Positions 10,711-22,559 of a DNA stretch of 64,000 nt are shown here, piece after piece. The DNA is from Delphinus delphis (Eukaryota > Chordata > Mammalia > Artiodactyla > Delphinidae): the NCBI RefSeq assembly GCF_949987515.2, contig NC_082702.1:55397600-55461599 (forward strand), read 5' to 3'. Within the stretch, counting starts at the first letter, position 1. The number at the start of each line of letters is the position of its first letter. The position numbers and the translations under genes are program-made. The notes under the pieces are model-generated. The model was not told where the DNA came from and searched no databases. It worked only from the letters and a program-made list of their open reading frames with translations.

Positions 10711-12859
10711 TGAGATGGGCTTTGCGTGTGGAACCCTAAAACAAGCTGAGGTTCCAGGTGGCCCAATCCAGAGAGCATCGCAGAGAGGTGTAGTCCAGCC
10801 ACCAGAACGGGTTAGGAAGGAATCTGGATTCCCCCTTGCGCTTCTCTCAAACGTCAAGGGGAATCCACTCCTTAGCCCACAGTTGTGTTTCTTAACATCC
10901 TGCTTCCTCTGCCCCCTGCGTGTCTTGCGTCCATCCTGCGGCAGCTCCAGGACCCCCGCAGCCCCCCAATCCCCCGCAAAGGTCAGCTCTCGCTTTTGCC
11001 CTTTGCCCCCTCCACTTTGCTTTTGTCATGGAAATGAGCTTCCTCTCTCCAGTTGTGCTTGTTTCCTCATGGCCTCCCCTAGGATCTAGATGCTCCACAA
11101 GAAAGGGAGGATCCTCCCCTCTGTTTTCTGGCCTCTGTGGGTCCTGTTCCCCTCTACCTACTCCCGCCTCTGCCTACAATGTGGAACCAGTCTGAGAAAG
11201 ACAGAACTCTCTTCGGGAAGCGGGGTGGGAGGGAGCTGAGTGGGCAAAGACAAAATACTCTTTAACTGATGGGGGCCCGTTCTGTAAACGTATCCGCGTG
11301 TGCTGCCGCTGGCTCCCCTGCTTCCGTCACTTCTCCCTTAACTGAAGCTTTGTAACATCTTTGGAGCTTTCCCTGTAGTGAACATGTTCTTTTCTTCCTC
11401 TGAGTCTCCCGAAAGAGAGGTGAGGGGGGGCAAGTTCTAACCCGAGTTTTGGGGCCAGACCGGCATGGCGGCCCAGCCTTGGGAGAGGCAGGCGTGGGAG
11501 GTTGGGGCTGGTGGGAGGTCGTCTTCAGTGGCTGCCTCTTTGTCTAGCCTCTTCCCCCCATTGTCAGAGGGCCCCGTTGCTTGCACAGCATGTGTTCAAA
11601 CAGAACCCACCGAGGTCGCCTCTCCCTCCGCCACCATCCTCACCCTCCTGCTGGGGTCCTGAGAGCGCCAGGTGCCGAGCCCCCCCTGAGCCTTGCCCTG
11701 AACCTTATCGTGTTCCCTGAGATGCAGAGCGTGCTCTGCTCCTGTGTGTCCTGTCCAGCCCTGACGGGAGGGTGGAGCAAGGTTCGGGGCTGGGGAGAGC
11801 TGGAGAGGTGGGGTCAGCCTGGGGTCAGCCCTTCTTAGGAGCTGGGTGGCCTCACGTAGGGTGCTGGGCCTCTACAAGCGTCGCCCTCCTCATCCGCGAA
11901 GTGGTCGTGATGATACCTGCCCCCTCACGGCACAGGGCTCGGAGGAAGCCGAACCTGCTAGGCACGCTTAGCTGTGGGCCGCCGTGCATTCCCTCTCTGT
12001 GCACCAGGCATCTGCCGGCTGTCCATTCAGCACTCCGTGCCGGGCGTCCCGCCAACTCCTGGTGGTACCCGAGGAGTAGTAGCTGCCGGGGTGGTCGCTG
12101 ACAGTCTCACCCAGTGGGCGTAATTGCTTTGATGAGAGTATGGGGCCTGTGGGCTTAAAGGGGGGCCTAACCCAGCCTGGGGTGACCAGGGAAGGCTCCC
12201 TGGAGGAGGTGGTGACTGAGCCAGGCCTTAAACAGTGTGTGAAAAGTAGTCGTTCATTTTTCCATCTGTGTGATTAACAAGCATCTATACCATGTCTACA
12301 GAGTAGGAATGCCAAGTCAGGTGTTGGGAAAACGAGGGCACATCAAGTGTTGGCCCTGGGAGATTTGAGGCCAGGAAAGTGGCGAGGATGTCTCAGACCT
12401 CCCTTTCCAGGCTGCACGGGGCCAGGGCGTGGCCAGGCTGGGTGAAGGAGTGCTGGCAGGGCTGTCCCCACGTGAGGGTCAGAGCCAAGGGCCCCGCACC
12501 CCGTTAGGTATGGGAGAGCCGTGTGGTGGAGTAGCATGCAGCCAACGACCTCCAAGATACATCGTTAAGTGAAAAACAAAGTGCCAGACTTGCAGGATGG
12601 GGCCATTATGCTACATACGTGTGCACGTGTGTGTGTGAGCACACGTACGGGACGCCCAGGACACGGACTGGAAGTCTCTCACCCACCTGAGACCCTGCTC
12701 CTGGGAGGATGTTTGCTGCTCATCTGAGGAGCCCACGGGGTTGCAGAAAGCCAGCAGGGCCGGGGGGAGAGGGGACAGGCCCAGAGCAGGCGAACACGGC
12801 TGGCGAGAAGGCCCCCCCCCAACACGGGGCTGCCGCGTGGCATTGAGGTGGACGCTTGT
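10711..12859. other. intergenic, no supported gene
   Basis: Several 65-135-codon frames on both strands lack domains. A weak MIR-like patch occurs about 11870-11980 ('ctcatccgcgaagtggtcgtgatgatacctgcc'). The block from about 12530 begins L1M-like text ('atgcagccaacgacctccaagatac'). Nothing else is recognised. Confidence 0.4.
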
Positions 12860-13174
12860 TATATGCATACAAGCATGTGATGGGGTGTTACTCAGCCGTG
12901 ACCCGCTCCGCCACGCGTGAGCCTCGAAGACGTGCTGAGTGAAGGAAGCCAGGCACAGCGTGTGAGTCCGTCCACAAGCAGTGTCCAGAGCAGGCCAGTC
13001 CATAGAGACAGAGTGAAGGGTCTCTGGGGGCTGCGGAAGCGGGAGTCAGTGATGTTGGGTCTAGGGTTTTTTGGGGGATGATGGAAATGCTTTGGAACTA
13101 AACACAGGTAGTGGTTACACAACACTGTGAGGGTACCAAATGCCACTGAATTGTCTACTTTAAAATGGTCAGTT
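12860..13174 (+). repeat. old L1M 3' end, left half (split by younger L1)
   Basis: 'ggggtgttactcagccgtgac', 'agcctcgaagacgtgctgagtgaaggaagccaggca', 'gatgatggaaatgctttgg' and 'tgaattgtctactttaaaatggtcag' form an L1M 3' end. The text resumes at 14684 after a younger L1. Confidence 0.75.
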
Positions 13175-14683
13175 GTTTTTCTTCTTTTTTTTTATTGAAG
13201 TGTAGTTGGTTTACACTGTTGTGTTAATTTCTGCTGCACAGCAAAGTGACCCAGTTGTACATATATATTCTTTTCCATATTCTTTTCCATTCTGCTCTAT
13301 CACAGGATATTGAATACAGTTGCCTGTGCTCCACAGGAGGACCTTGTTGTTTACCCATCCTCTGTGCAAAGACATAGCTGCTCACCCCAAGCTCCCACAG
13401 TCCCCTCCCCCTTGGCAACCACAAGTCTGTTCTCTATGTCTGAGAGTCTGTTTGTGTTTCAGAGATGGGTTCACTTGTGTCATATTTTAGATTCCACATA
13501 TAACTGATATCATATAGTAGTTGTCTTTCTCTTTCTGACTTACCTCACTTAGTATGATAATCTCTAGTTGCATCCATGTTGCTGCAAATGGCATTATTTC
13601 ATTGTTTTTTATGGCTGAGTAATATTCCATTGTGTATATGTACCACATCTTCTTTATCCATTCCTCTGTCGATGGACATTTCGGTTGTTTCCACGTCTTG
13701 GCTATTGTGAATAGTGCTGCTGTGAACATAGGGGTGCGTGCATCTTTTTGAATTACAGTTTTGTCTGGACGTATGCCCAGGAGTGGGATTGCTGGATCCT
13801 ATGGTAGCTCTATTTTTAGTTTTTAAGGAACCTCCATATTGTTTTCCATTGTGACTGTACCAGTTTACTTTCCCAGCAACAGTACAGGAGGGTTCCCTTT
13901 TCTCCACACCCTCTCCAGCATTTATTATTTGTAGACTTTTCAATGATGGCCATTCTGACGGGTGTGAGGTGGTACCTCATTGTAGTTTTGACTTGCATTT
14001 CTCTAAAAATTAGCGATGTTGAGCATCTTTTCATGTGCCTGTTGGCCACCTGTATGTCTTCTTTGCAGAAATGTCTATTTAGGTCTTCTACCCATTTTCA
14101 GTTGGGTTGTTTTTTTGTTGTTGAGTTGTATGAGCTGTTTGTATATTTTGGAAAGTAAGCCCTTGTTGGTCGCATCGTTTGCAAACATTTTCTCCCATTC
14201 TATAGGTTCTCTTTTCATTTTGTTTATGGTTTCCTTTGCTGTGCAAAATCTTGTAAGTTTGTTTAAGTCCCATTTATTTTTGCTTTTACTTCTGTTGCCT
14301 TGGGGGACTGATCTAAGAGAACAGTGGTATGATTTATATCAGAGAATGTCTTGCCTCTATGCTGTTCTAGGAGTTTTATGGTTGTCCTCTCTTACATTTA
14401 GGTCTTTAAGCCATTTTGAGTGTGGTGTGAAGGTGTGTTCCAGCTTCATTGATTTACGTGCAGCTGTCCCGCTTTTCCAGCACCACTTGCTGAATGGACT
14501 GTCGTTTTTCCATTGTATATTCTTGCCTCCTTTGTCAAAGATTAATTGACCATAGGTGTGTGGGTTTATTTCTGGGCTCTCTGTTCTGTTCCATTGATCC
14601 ATATGTCTGTTTTTGTGCCAATACCATGCTGTTTTTATTACTGTAGCTTTGTAGTATTATCTGAAGTCTGGGAGCGTTATGCC
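13175..14683 (-). mobile_element. L1 insertion, 5'-truncated, minus strand
   Basis: Minus-strand L1 with 3' UTR at 13175-13480, ORF2 C-terminal fragments at 13487-13729 (IKKMWYIYTMEYYSAIK block) and 13816-14049 ([18 protein letters not shown] block), and further ORF2 at 14088-14602. Several frameshifts break ORF2. Perfect 15-bp direct repeats 'ttaaaatggtcagtt' at 13160-13174 and 14684-14698 show it inserted into an older L1M. Confidence 0.93.
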
Positions 14684-14755
14684 TTAAAATGGTCAGTTTT
14701 ATGTTATGTGAATTTTGCCCCCATAAGTTCTTTTAAAAGAATTCAAACGTTGTCC
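14684..14755 (+). repeat. old L1M 3' end, right half
   Basis: 'ttaaaatggtcagttttatgttatgtgaattttgcccccataagttctttt' continues the L1M 3' end interrupted at 13174. Confidence 0.75.
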
Positions 14756-15384
14756 CAATGACTGTGCATGTAAGGACGGCCGCCCCGGGCCCCAGGCTGC
14801 TGACCAGGGAAGAATGGGGCCCAGGCAGCCATGAATCTGCATTTCTAGGTGAAACCTCCTGTTTTACAGATGGGAGCAGCTGACTGTGGGTATTTGACCC
14901 ACCGATGGGGGCCGGTTCCAGGTCACGGCCACCAGTCTGTGGCCGCTGCCCAAGAGCATCCACCCTTGGTCCAGAGCGCCTTGGTGGCTGCCCACAGGCC
15001 TCGGCTTTGCTGGGAAACAGGAGCGCAGATGGAAAAGTACCCCCAGTGGGGAGAGTCCCAGACAAACTGAAGGCGCTGGTGGTTTTCAAAGACACGAGCT
15101 GCAGCCTCTTAAAATTCCCCAGGCCTCCCTGCCATGGATAAAATGCTTTCTGGGGAGATTGCAAATGTTTGCTCTGGTGGGACTTTGTTATAAATGGACT
15201 TGGTTTTGTTTAGTTGGTTACGGTTTTATTTGGTTAAAAAAACCCAACCCTATAAGATCATCTTAACTGAGGACTCCATGTTAATCCAAAAAAACCAAGA
15301 AAGGGCAAACAAGATGGACCAGTAGTCCGACTGCCCACTGCACGTGGGGTCTGGCTGCAAAGCCCTTCATCGGACCAGCCTGTC
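14756..15384. other. intergenic, nothing recognised
   Basis: Frames of 73-143 codons on both strands (14733-15164) overlap and have no domains. There is a weak MIR-like tail ('ttttacagatgggagcagctgactgtgg') near 14865. Confidence 0.4.
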
Positions 15385-15600
15385 ATAGTTGCTACCGTTT
15401 CTGGAGTGCCTACTGTGTACCAACCGTCCCGGTCAGCCCTGTATGGTTCCTTCTTTCTAATCCTCCCAAAGGCTTCACAAGGCAGAAACTGTTGTTGCAT
15501 TGTTTTAAAGATGAGCAAACTGAGGCCCAGAGAGGTGAAGGTGCTTGCCCCAGGTCACACAGCTGGGAGGTGGCAGGGATGGACATTGTAGCCTGTCTGG
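15385..15600 (-). repeat. MIR SINE relic, inverted
   Basis: 'ggagtgcctactgtgtacc', 'aagatgagcaaactgaggcccagagaggtgaaggtgcttgcccc', 'aggtcacacagctggg' are the complement of MIR. Confidence 0.85.
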
Positions 15601-16184
15601 CTCTTTCAGTGGTATCTCACAGCCACTTAGGCTGAAAACCAGACCTGCCCTCAGAGTAACCCTCACGGAGGCCACCTGGTCACCGAGATTTCTGGGGCGC
15701 TGAGCAGAGCCCTGTGTCTGCCAGCGAGCCTGCAAGGCCACCGGTGAGCAACCGTCCCCTGGTGCCCAGATGGCAAGGTGTCACCCAGGCCGAGGCCAGA
15801 GAAAGGCCATGTGCAGACCCCCCTCCCTGGCCACTTAAATCAGCACCCCTGCATCCCATTGGGGTGGCTTTCCACAGCAGATGCAACCCCTGCTCCCACC
15901 AAGGACCCCTCCCTAACAATCCACCCAAGAGGGAAATGTCTTTGAAATTCCTGATCTTGAGAAGTCCGTTTGCTTTGCTCCTGGGCTTTGGGGGAGATGG
16001 TCAGCCCGTCTTTGGGAAATCTGCTTCAGATGAGCCCCTGCCCCACCCAGCCGATGACCTTTGTGTCTGTGCACACGTGTTAACCCCTCAGCATCTTCTC
16101 TGAGCCCGGTAGGCTGACACGTGAGCTTCACCAGCTCTTCCAACCCCAGTGTTCTCTGATTTTAACCAGCTCCAATTCTGAGTT
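15601..16184. other. intergenic, nothing recognised
   Basis: A 129-codon plus frame (15714-16103) has no domains and opposes an equally unremarkable minus frame. It is treated as chance. Confidence 0.4.
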
Positions 16185-16430
16185 CACTGCCAAGCCTTTC
16201 TCTGCCCCAGGGCCTTTGCACAGTCCTTCCCTCCCCCAGGGGCCCTCCCTGATTCTTCTTTCTCTGTGATACTGTCGCTAATGCTCCCTCTCCCTGCTGC
16301 TGTTCTTTTATAGCACGAATCACAGCATATAATTATACATTTAATTTCTTATATTTGTGTTTACTGAGGGCAGAGGCCTCGCCAGCACACAGTAGGTGTT
16401 CAGTAAATATTTGTGGACCGGCCAGCTGGA
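16185..16430 (+). repeat. L2 3' end
   Basis: 'agggcctttgcacagtccttccc', 'ggccctccctgattc', 'ttttatagcacgaatcacagc' and 'cagcacacagtaggtgttcagtaaatatttgtgg' follow the order of the L2 3' end. Confidence 0.8.
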
Positions 16431-16500
16431 TGCGCCAGTGTTGTAGGAATTTTTCTGTGGCCTGAGCCGTGTGCAGTGCCCATGCATTTGCTATCCCATG

Positions 16501-16514
16501 GCGCCCTCTGGTGG
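16501..16514 (-). promoter_or_regulatory. CTCF-binding-site-like core motif
   Basis: The plus strand reads gcgccctctggtgg. Its complement, ccaccagagggcgc, fits the published CTCF core (CCASYAGRKGGCRS) at every position. It lies outside the SINEs, between an L2 relic and an exon-like segment. Occupancy is inference. Confidence 0.7.
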
Positions 16515-16565
16515 ACATTAGGCAGATGCCAGGCTGAGACTAACGCCTTTCTCCTCTCCTTTCAG

Positions 16566-16692
16566 CATCGTCCCCAGCCCCGTGCCACCTGGGACCTGGC
16601 CACCAAGGTGTGGCCACCATCGGTGACGTGAGTACATGAAGCAGCAGAAGTGGGTCTTCCTGGAGTTCTGTGAGCTGCTTCTGGATGACCAG
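16566..16692 (+). other. exon-like segment of unknown identity
   Basis: A pyrimidine-rich tract ending 'ctcctctcctttcag' at 16565 is a strong acceptor. Two consensus donors follow: 'gac|gtgagt' after 16627 and 'cag|gtgagt' after 16692. Within the longer version an ATG at 16636 opens 19 codons reading MKQQKWVFLEFCELLLDDQ up to the second donor, but a stop lies four codons upstream in the same frame. I recognise neither the peptide nor a partner exon nearby. It could be a lncRNA exon, a cryptic splice-like coincidence or an uncharacterised gene. Confidence 0.3.
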
Positions 16693-16699
16693 GTGAGTT

Positions 16700-18589
16700 T
16701 GAAGTCAGCCAGCTTCTCGTTATTATCATTAATAATATTGTCATTGTTATTAAATAGCGTTAGTAATGTTCAACATAAAACACTCATTGTGCACCACCCA
16801 TGGGTCCCTGAGCAGCCTCTCCCTGTCGTCGCCTGGGTCCCTTCCCTCTCTCCTCTTCCAGGTGGTGATGGAGACCGTGGTGGGCATGTCTCTGTCATTA
16901 ACCCATCTCCGTCGCCCCTGGATTTGCATTAAAGCTCATGGGGAAGAGGTCAAGCGAGTTTATATCCCGAGCCAGGGAATGTGATGCTGTGGGACACACA
17001 TCCCAGACACTCAGAAAGCAGAGTCTGAATATCCGAGGAAGCCCACAAGTGCCCGGTTGGGCCTGGCACCTGCACACATGCTGAGCACAACACAGAGCTT
17101 CCGGCGCGGGGGCGGGCGCAGCTCCGGGAAATGACAGCCATTGCTCAAGGCTGAGGGAGGCGCGACTCAGCCTGCAGACGAGGGTGAGGGTCATCTGGCA
17201 TATGCTTTGCGGTTCAAACCCTGAACTGAAGATATTATCGAAAAAACCTCGGTGAAGGTTTTATTGTTCTCGACTCCTCTGTTTATTCAAGAAGTTATTA
17301 TTTTTTTTTACTGTTTTTACTTTAAAAAATAAAAACAGAAGGATCTAGGTTAGAAAAAAGTGCTTTTATTCTAGCCAAAACGCCCGTGGGGAATCCCTCC
17401 TTTCTCCCTACCTGTGGCAACCTGGGCACATCCTGTAACCTTGAAGAAACTCAGTTGTTTTGGTCTATAAAATGGGTACACTGTTACCTGCCTGAAGGTC
17501 GTAGGGAAAATGCAATCAGATCATGTATAGGAAGGCATTTTGGAAACCGGAAACGTCAGAACTGCGTCCTGGCGATCATTACTATTCTTTAACCTTGCAC
17601 TTGGAGCTCTTCTTGGAACTCGAGCAAGTTCTTCCAGCCTGGGGCCGGTGCTGGTTTGTCAGAGGGCTGGTGGCTGCCTGTGAGCCTCAGCCTCCTGGTG
17701 CCCACGGGCCTGTCGAGCTTGGCCGTCCCACGCCGGGCACCTGCTCGGGAGAGGATTTCGGGGCTGGAGCGCCTGTGGACTAAGGAGAACGCTGTCTCGA
17801 GTGAGCCAGAGCTTGTGTACCTAAAGGACCACGTCCGCTTCAGAGTGGGCCCCGGCCACCTCCACGCTGATTTGATGATATCTCCGGACCTTAAGACAGG
17901 CCTGCCACTTAGGGGAAGTGGCTTCAGAGCTGGGTGACCCCTTCCTCGGGGTGGCTGGGAAGCAGCCAGGGTCACTGCAGGGCGGCAGGTCAGCGAGGAC
18001 CGCCCTGCGCTGCCGCAGGTCTCACCAAACTCCAGCAGCAGCCGGGATGCTAGCTCTGCAGGATTGCTACTCTCCCCTGCCACGTGACCCCGCCGAAGGC
18101 CCCCCCCCCCCGACTGACCGACGCGTTTCCTGCTTAAATAATCGGCCTTTTCTTGCCTTTTCCTTCGGCCTGTATGAGCCGTGCCACCGTCCAGGCTTGT
18201 CTCGTTAAGACGCAGGCTGTCCTCAGAATGAGGAGGCTGTAAACACCCTTCTAAAGTAGACGGCAAGCGGCTCAGCTCAGTAGCCTGCTTTCTGGGTCAC
18301 GTACTCAAAAACACTGTTTATTCTACAAACCTATGAGGACTTAAAAATTGAGATTTTCTGAAAGGCTCGTCACCTCAGCAAATCCGAATGCTCTCCTTGC
18401 CCTCTGTTCCCCTCCTGTTTCGACTTTATACGGACGTGCCTGTGTGCCCGTGCATGTCATCCTGACACAGGAGTGTAACCGAGGGTTGTCCTCTTCGCTC
18501 ACACAAGTGAAATACGTTTCAACGTTGCCAAATGGTTAATACTTTGCGCAGCTACCATAGGGTAATTAACGCTTCCCATGTTGGCTGAC
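16700..18589. other. intergenic, no supported gene
   Basis: Includes an A/T-rich patch at 17290-17365. A 225-codon minus frame (17589-18266) has basic, low-complexity text with no domain, opposed by plus frames of similar quality. No repeats are recognised with confidence. Confidence 0.4.
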
Positions 18590-18735
18590 ATCTAGACTTT
18601 GCTACTCAAAGTGTGGGCCACGGACCAGCAGCAACAGCACCACCAGGAGTTGGTTAGAAATGCAGAGTCTCAGGCCGCACCCAGGACCTGCTGAATCAGA
18701 GTCTAAAGTTTACCCGGATGCAGGGAATTTGTGTG
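18590..18735 (+). repeat. MER5-like hAT DNA transposon relic
   Basis: 'ctactcaaagtgtgggccacggaccagcagc', 'gttagaaatgcagagtctcaggccgcaccc', 'acctgctgaatcagagtctaaag' match MER5A/B, a non-autonomous hAT-Charlie element. Confidence 0.85.
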
Positions 18736-19620
18736 TCCATGAAAGTGTCAGTGTGTAAAACGTTGGATGTATTTGGACAACACGGTGATGTCCTCACGAG
18801 AAGAAGGCCTTGCAGGGCGTTCACTTCTGTGGGTTCTCGTGTGTGAACGACTCTTGAGAAGAACCTGGGGGCTTTAGGGACCCGAGTAAATGTAAGTGCT
18901 TGCTCCCAGCTCATCTCCAGTCAGCCTGCAAAGTCGTGCTGCTTTGGGATGTTCCAGCACTGGAAAATCACAACCATAGAGCCAAGTGTCTCTGGCCCAC
19001 CTGGGTGGAGAGAGGAGATGACCAAAAAATGGGCCGGATGTTTTTAGGAACGATGGGCTGACGCTACAGGAAGGGAGACGGCATAACGGTGGCAACACCA
19101 AGTTTCATGAGTTGGAATTAAATGACGTCATCGCTGATTGCTGCAGCTGTTTAGTCTTACCCGGAGTTGCTGTGTTTGTGTTACTTGGAAAACGTGTGGT
19201 GACCATGTGACCTGCAACCAGGTCACCGTTCCTGCGGCGCCATCTTTAAAGCTCTGGGAGGTCCACGTGGTCTGGAGCAGCTCGTCACCCTTGGTCTGGG
19301 GCTGGGTAGGAGCCTTCATTTCTCCCTTCTTGACTCGTTCCACACGATGTCCTCAAGGACGACAGTGAGAACGAGGAGATGCAATAAAAGAAGCAGCATA
19401 ATTAAACCCCAAATGTGTCATTTGGTTTGAACATTGCTTCTTTATCAATTTGAGGTCTCAAGTACCTCCCCCCAAAATTCCTCAGAACAAAGTATGTGCC
19501 ACTTAATGCTTGCGTTGCGGCCCCCAGAGCAGTGACGCCGACCGTTAACTCTCTACCAGACCCACCGCAGCACCCACCTCGGCTGGCGTTTTCAAGTGGT
19601 GTGCTGTTTCTTCGTGTTTA
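18736..19620. other. intergenic, nothing recognised
   Basis: No gene or repeat was identified. Open frames are at most 76 codons. Confidence 0.4.
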
Positions 19621-22010
19621 GTCTTGGTAGGTTTCTGATGCTAGGAACTGATCCTCTTCTTCTGGGTTATCCAGTTTGCAGCCCGTAATTGTTCGTAGTG
19701 GTCTCTTGTGACCATTCTTCTTCCTCTGGCATCGGTTATAATGTCTAGTTTTTCATCTCTAGTCTTATTAAGTCTGCACAGACCTATAACTAATACGGAG
19801 ATTGAGTCAGTGATCAAAAATCTCCCAACAAAGTCAAGTCCAGGAATAGATGGCTTCACTGGTAAAGTCCACCAAACACTTAAGGAAGAATTAATGCCAT
19901 TCCTTCTCAAACTCATTCAAAAAACTGAAAAGGTGGAAACACTTCCAAAGTGATTTTATGAGGCCAGCATTACCCTGATACCAAAGCCAACGACACCACA
20001 AGAAAAAACTACAGGCCAATATCCCTGATGAACATGGATGCAAAAATCCTCCATAAAACACCAACGAACTGAATGCAACAGCACATTAAAAGAATCGTAT
20101 GCCATGACCAAGTGGGATTTAGCTTTGGAATGCAAGGATGTTTCAACAAACAAAAATCAATTAATGTGATACACCATGTTAACCGAATAAAAGATAAAAG
20201 ATATGATCGCCTCTATAGAAGCAAAAAAAAAAAAAAAAAGCATTTGACAAAATTCAACCCCCTTTCATGATAAAAACTCTCAACAAGCTAGGAATAGAAG
20301 GCAAGTAACTCAACATAATAAAGGCTATATATAAAAAGCCCACAATTAATATCATACTCAATAGTGAAAAACTGAAAGCTTTTCCTCTAAACCAGAAACA
20401 AGGCAAGGATGCCCGCTCACACCTCTTCTATTTAACATAGTACTGGAAGTCCCAGCCAGAGCAGTTAGGCAAGAAAAAGAAGTAAAAGGCATTCAAATTG
20501 GAAAGGAAGAAATAAAACTGTCCCTGTCGGCAGACAACATAATGTTGCAAACTCTAAAGATGCCACCAAAAAACTGCTAAAACTAATAAATTCAGTAAAG
20601 TTGCAGAATACAAAATCAGCATGCAAAAATCAGCTGCATTTCTATACCCTAACCACAAACTGCCTGAAGGAAATTAGGAAAACAATCCTGTTTACAATGG
20701 CACCAAAAAGAATAAAATACTTAGGAATAAACTTAACTGAGGAAAAAAAAAAAAAAACTAAGGAGGTAAAAGACTTGTATACTGAAAACTACAGAACGCT
20801 GATCAAAGAAATTAAAGAAACAAACAAATGGAAAGACATCCATGTTTCTGGACTGGAAGACTTAATATTGTGAAAATGTCCATAATACCCAAATATATCT
20901 ACCGATTCAGCACAATCCCTATCAAAATCCCAACAGTATTTTTTACAGAAATAGAGAAAACTCTAAAATTCATATGGAACCACAGAAGATCACAAAGAGC
21001 CAAATCACTCTTGAGAAAGAACAAAGCTAGAGGCCTCACACTTTCTAGATTCAAAATATATCACAAAGCTGTTGTAATCAAAACTGTATGGTACTGGCAT
21101 GAAGACAAACATATAGACCAATGGAACAGAATACAGAGCCCAGAAATAAAACCACGTGTGTACGGTCAACTGGTCTTCAACAAGGGTGCCAATGTTACAC
21201 GATGGGGAAAGGACAGTCTCTTCAGCAAGTGATTTTTAGAAAACTGGACGTCCACACATCTTACACCACAGAGACTGGACCCTTACCTTACACCGCACAT
21301 AAAACACATCAACTCCAAGTGGGTCAGACTTAAGAGGCCTGAAACTCATAGCATAGCACACAGGGGTTGAAAACAGTGTCCATACAACCTGTGCATGGAT
21401 GTTTATGGCAGCTTTACCCATCATTGCCAAAACTTGGAGGCAAGCACGATGCCCTTAGGTGGACGAATGGGTAAACTGTGGCACAGCCAGAGAGCGGAAT
21501 ACTATGCAGCACTAAAGAGAAATGCCCTGTCAAGCCGCGAGAAGACACGAGGAAACTTAAAGGCATATTACCGTGTGAAAGAAGCCAATCTGAAAAGGCT
21601 ACTTTATGGTTCCAACTCTATGAGATTGTGGAAAAAGGCAAAACTATGAAGACAGTAAAAAGACCAGTGGTTGCCAGCGTGGGCAAGGGAGTGGAGGGAT
21701 AGGTAGGCAGAGCACAGAATATTTCTAGGGCACTGAAAATACTCGGAGTGCTGCCAGAATGGTGGACACACAGCATCAGACGCTTGTCCAAACCCGTGGA
21801 ACGTACACCACCAAGAGTGAACCTAATGTAACTGTGGACTCTGGGTGGTGATGACGTGTCAGTGTAGGTTCATCAGCTCATCAGTGACCAGTGCACCATC
21901 TGGCGGAGACGCTGACAGCGCGGGGAGGCTGTGCGTGTGTGGGGACAGCGGGTATGTGGGAACTCTCTCTACCTTCCTCTCAATTATACTGTGCACCTTA
22001 AACTGCTCTT
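19621..22010 (+). mobile_element. L1 with 5' inversion (twin-priming type)
   Basis: From about 19785 the plus strand carries ORF2 reverse-transcriptase text: a frame reading [15 protein letters not shown] and [11 protein letters not shown], then HDQVGF and, at 20601-21232, KIKYLGINL-, IPIKIP- and [19 protein letters not shown] blocks. It runs into an L1M-like 3' end to about 22010. ORF2 is broken by many stops and frameshifts. At 19621-19780 the ORF2 text immediately upstream of this point lies in the opposite orientation (minus frame with [10 protein letters not shown] and RDHYEQL), a 5' inversion. Confidence 0.88.
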
Positions 22011-22230
22011 AAAAAAGAAGTCTTTTATAATACTCTTGGAAATTAAAACTATCACAGCCTGAATAAAATATCCAATAATAGAGATAGAAGACAAAGTTAG
22101 GTATATTTTCCAGAAAACAGAGGAGACAATGAGAGGAAATCAGAGGAGAGTCTAGGCAGCCCAATGCGTAAAAGTCAGAAAAATAAGAAACTGGAGAGGG
22201 TGAAACTCCCAAAGACAGAACACGGCAGTC

Positions 22231-22559
22231 TTTTTTTTTTTTTTTTAACTTTATGTATTATTGGCTGTTGGGTCTTCGTTGCTGCGCGCGGGCTTTCTCT
22301 AGTTGCGGCGAGCAGGGGCTACTTTTCTTTGCGGTGCGTGGACTTCTCATTGTGATGGCTTCTCTTGTTGTGGAGCACAGGCTCTAGGCACGCGGGCTCA
22401 GTAGCTGTGGCTCGCGGGCTCTAGAGCTCAGGCTCAGTAGTTGTGGTGCACGGGCTTAGTTGCTCCGCGGCATGTGGGATCTTCCCGGACCAGGGCTCGA
22501 ACCTGTGTGCCCTGCATTGGCAGGCGGATTCTTAACCACTGCACCACCAGGGAAGCCCC
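22231..22559 (-). mobile_element. CHR-1-type SINE, inverted
   Basis: T-tail, 'ttgggtcttcgttgctgcgcgcgggctttctctagttgcgg' through to 'gcggattcttaaccactgcaccaccagggaagcccc', the reverse complement of a near full-length CHR-1. Approximate direct repeats 'gaacacggcagtc' and 'ggaacacagcac' flank it. Confidence 0.92.

Noticed and set aside
17589..18266. 225-codon minus frame
   Set aside because: No domain, opposed by similar plus frames, and no splice or promoter context.
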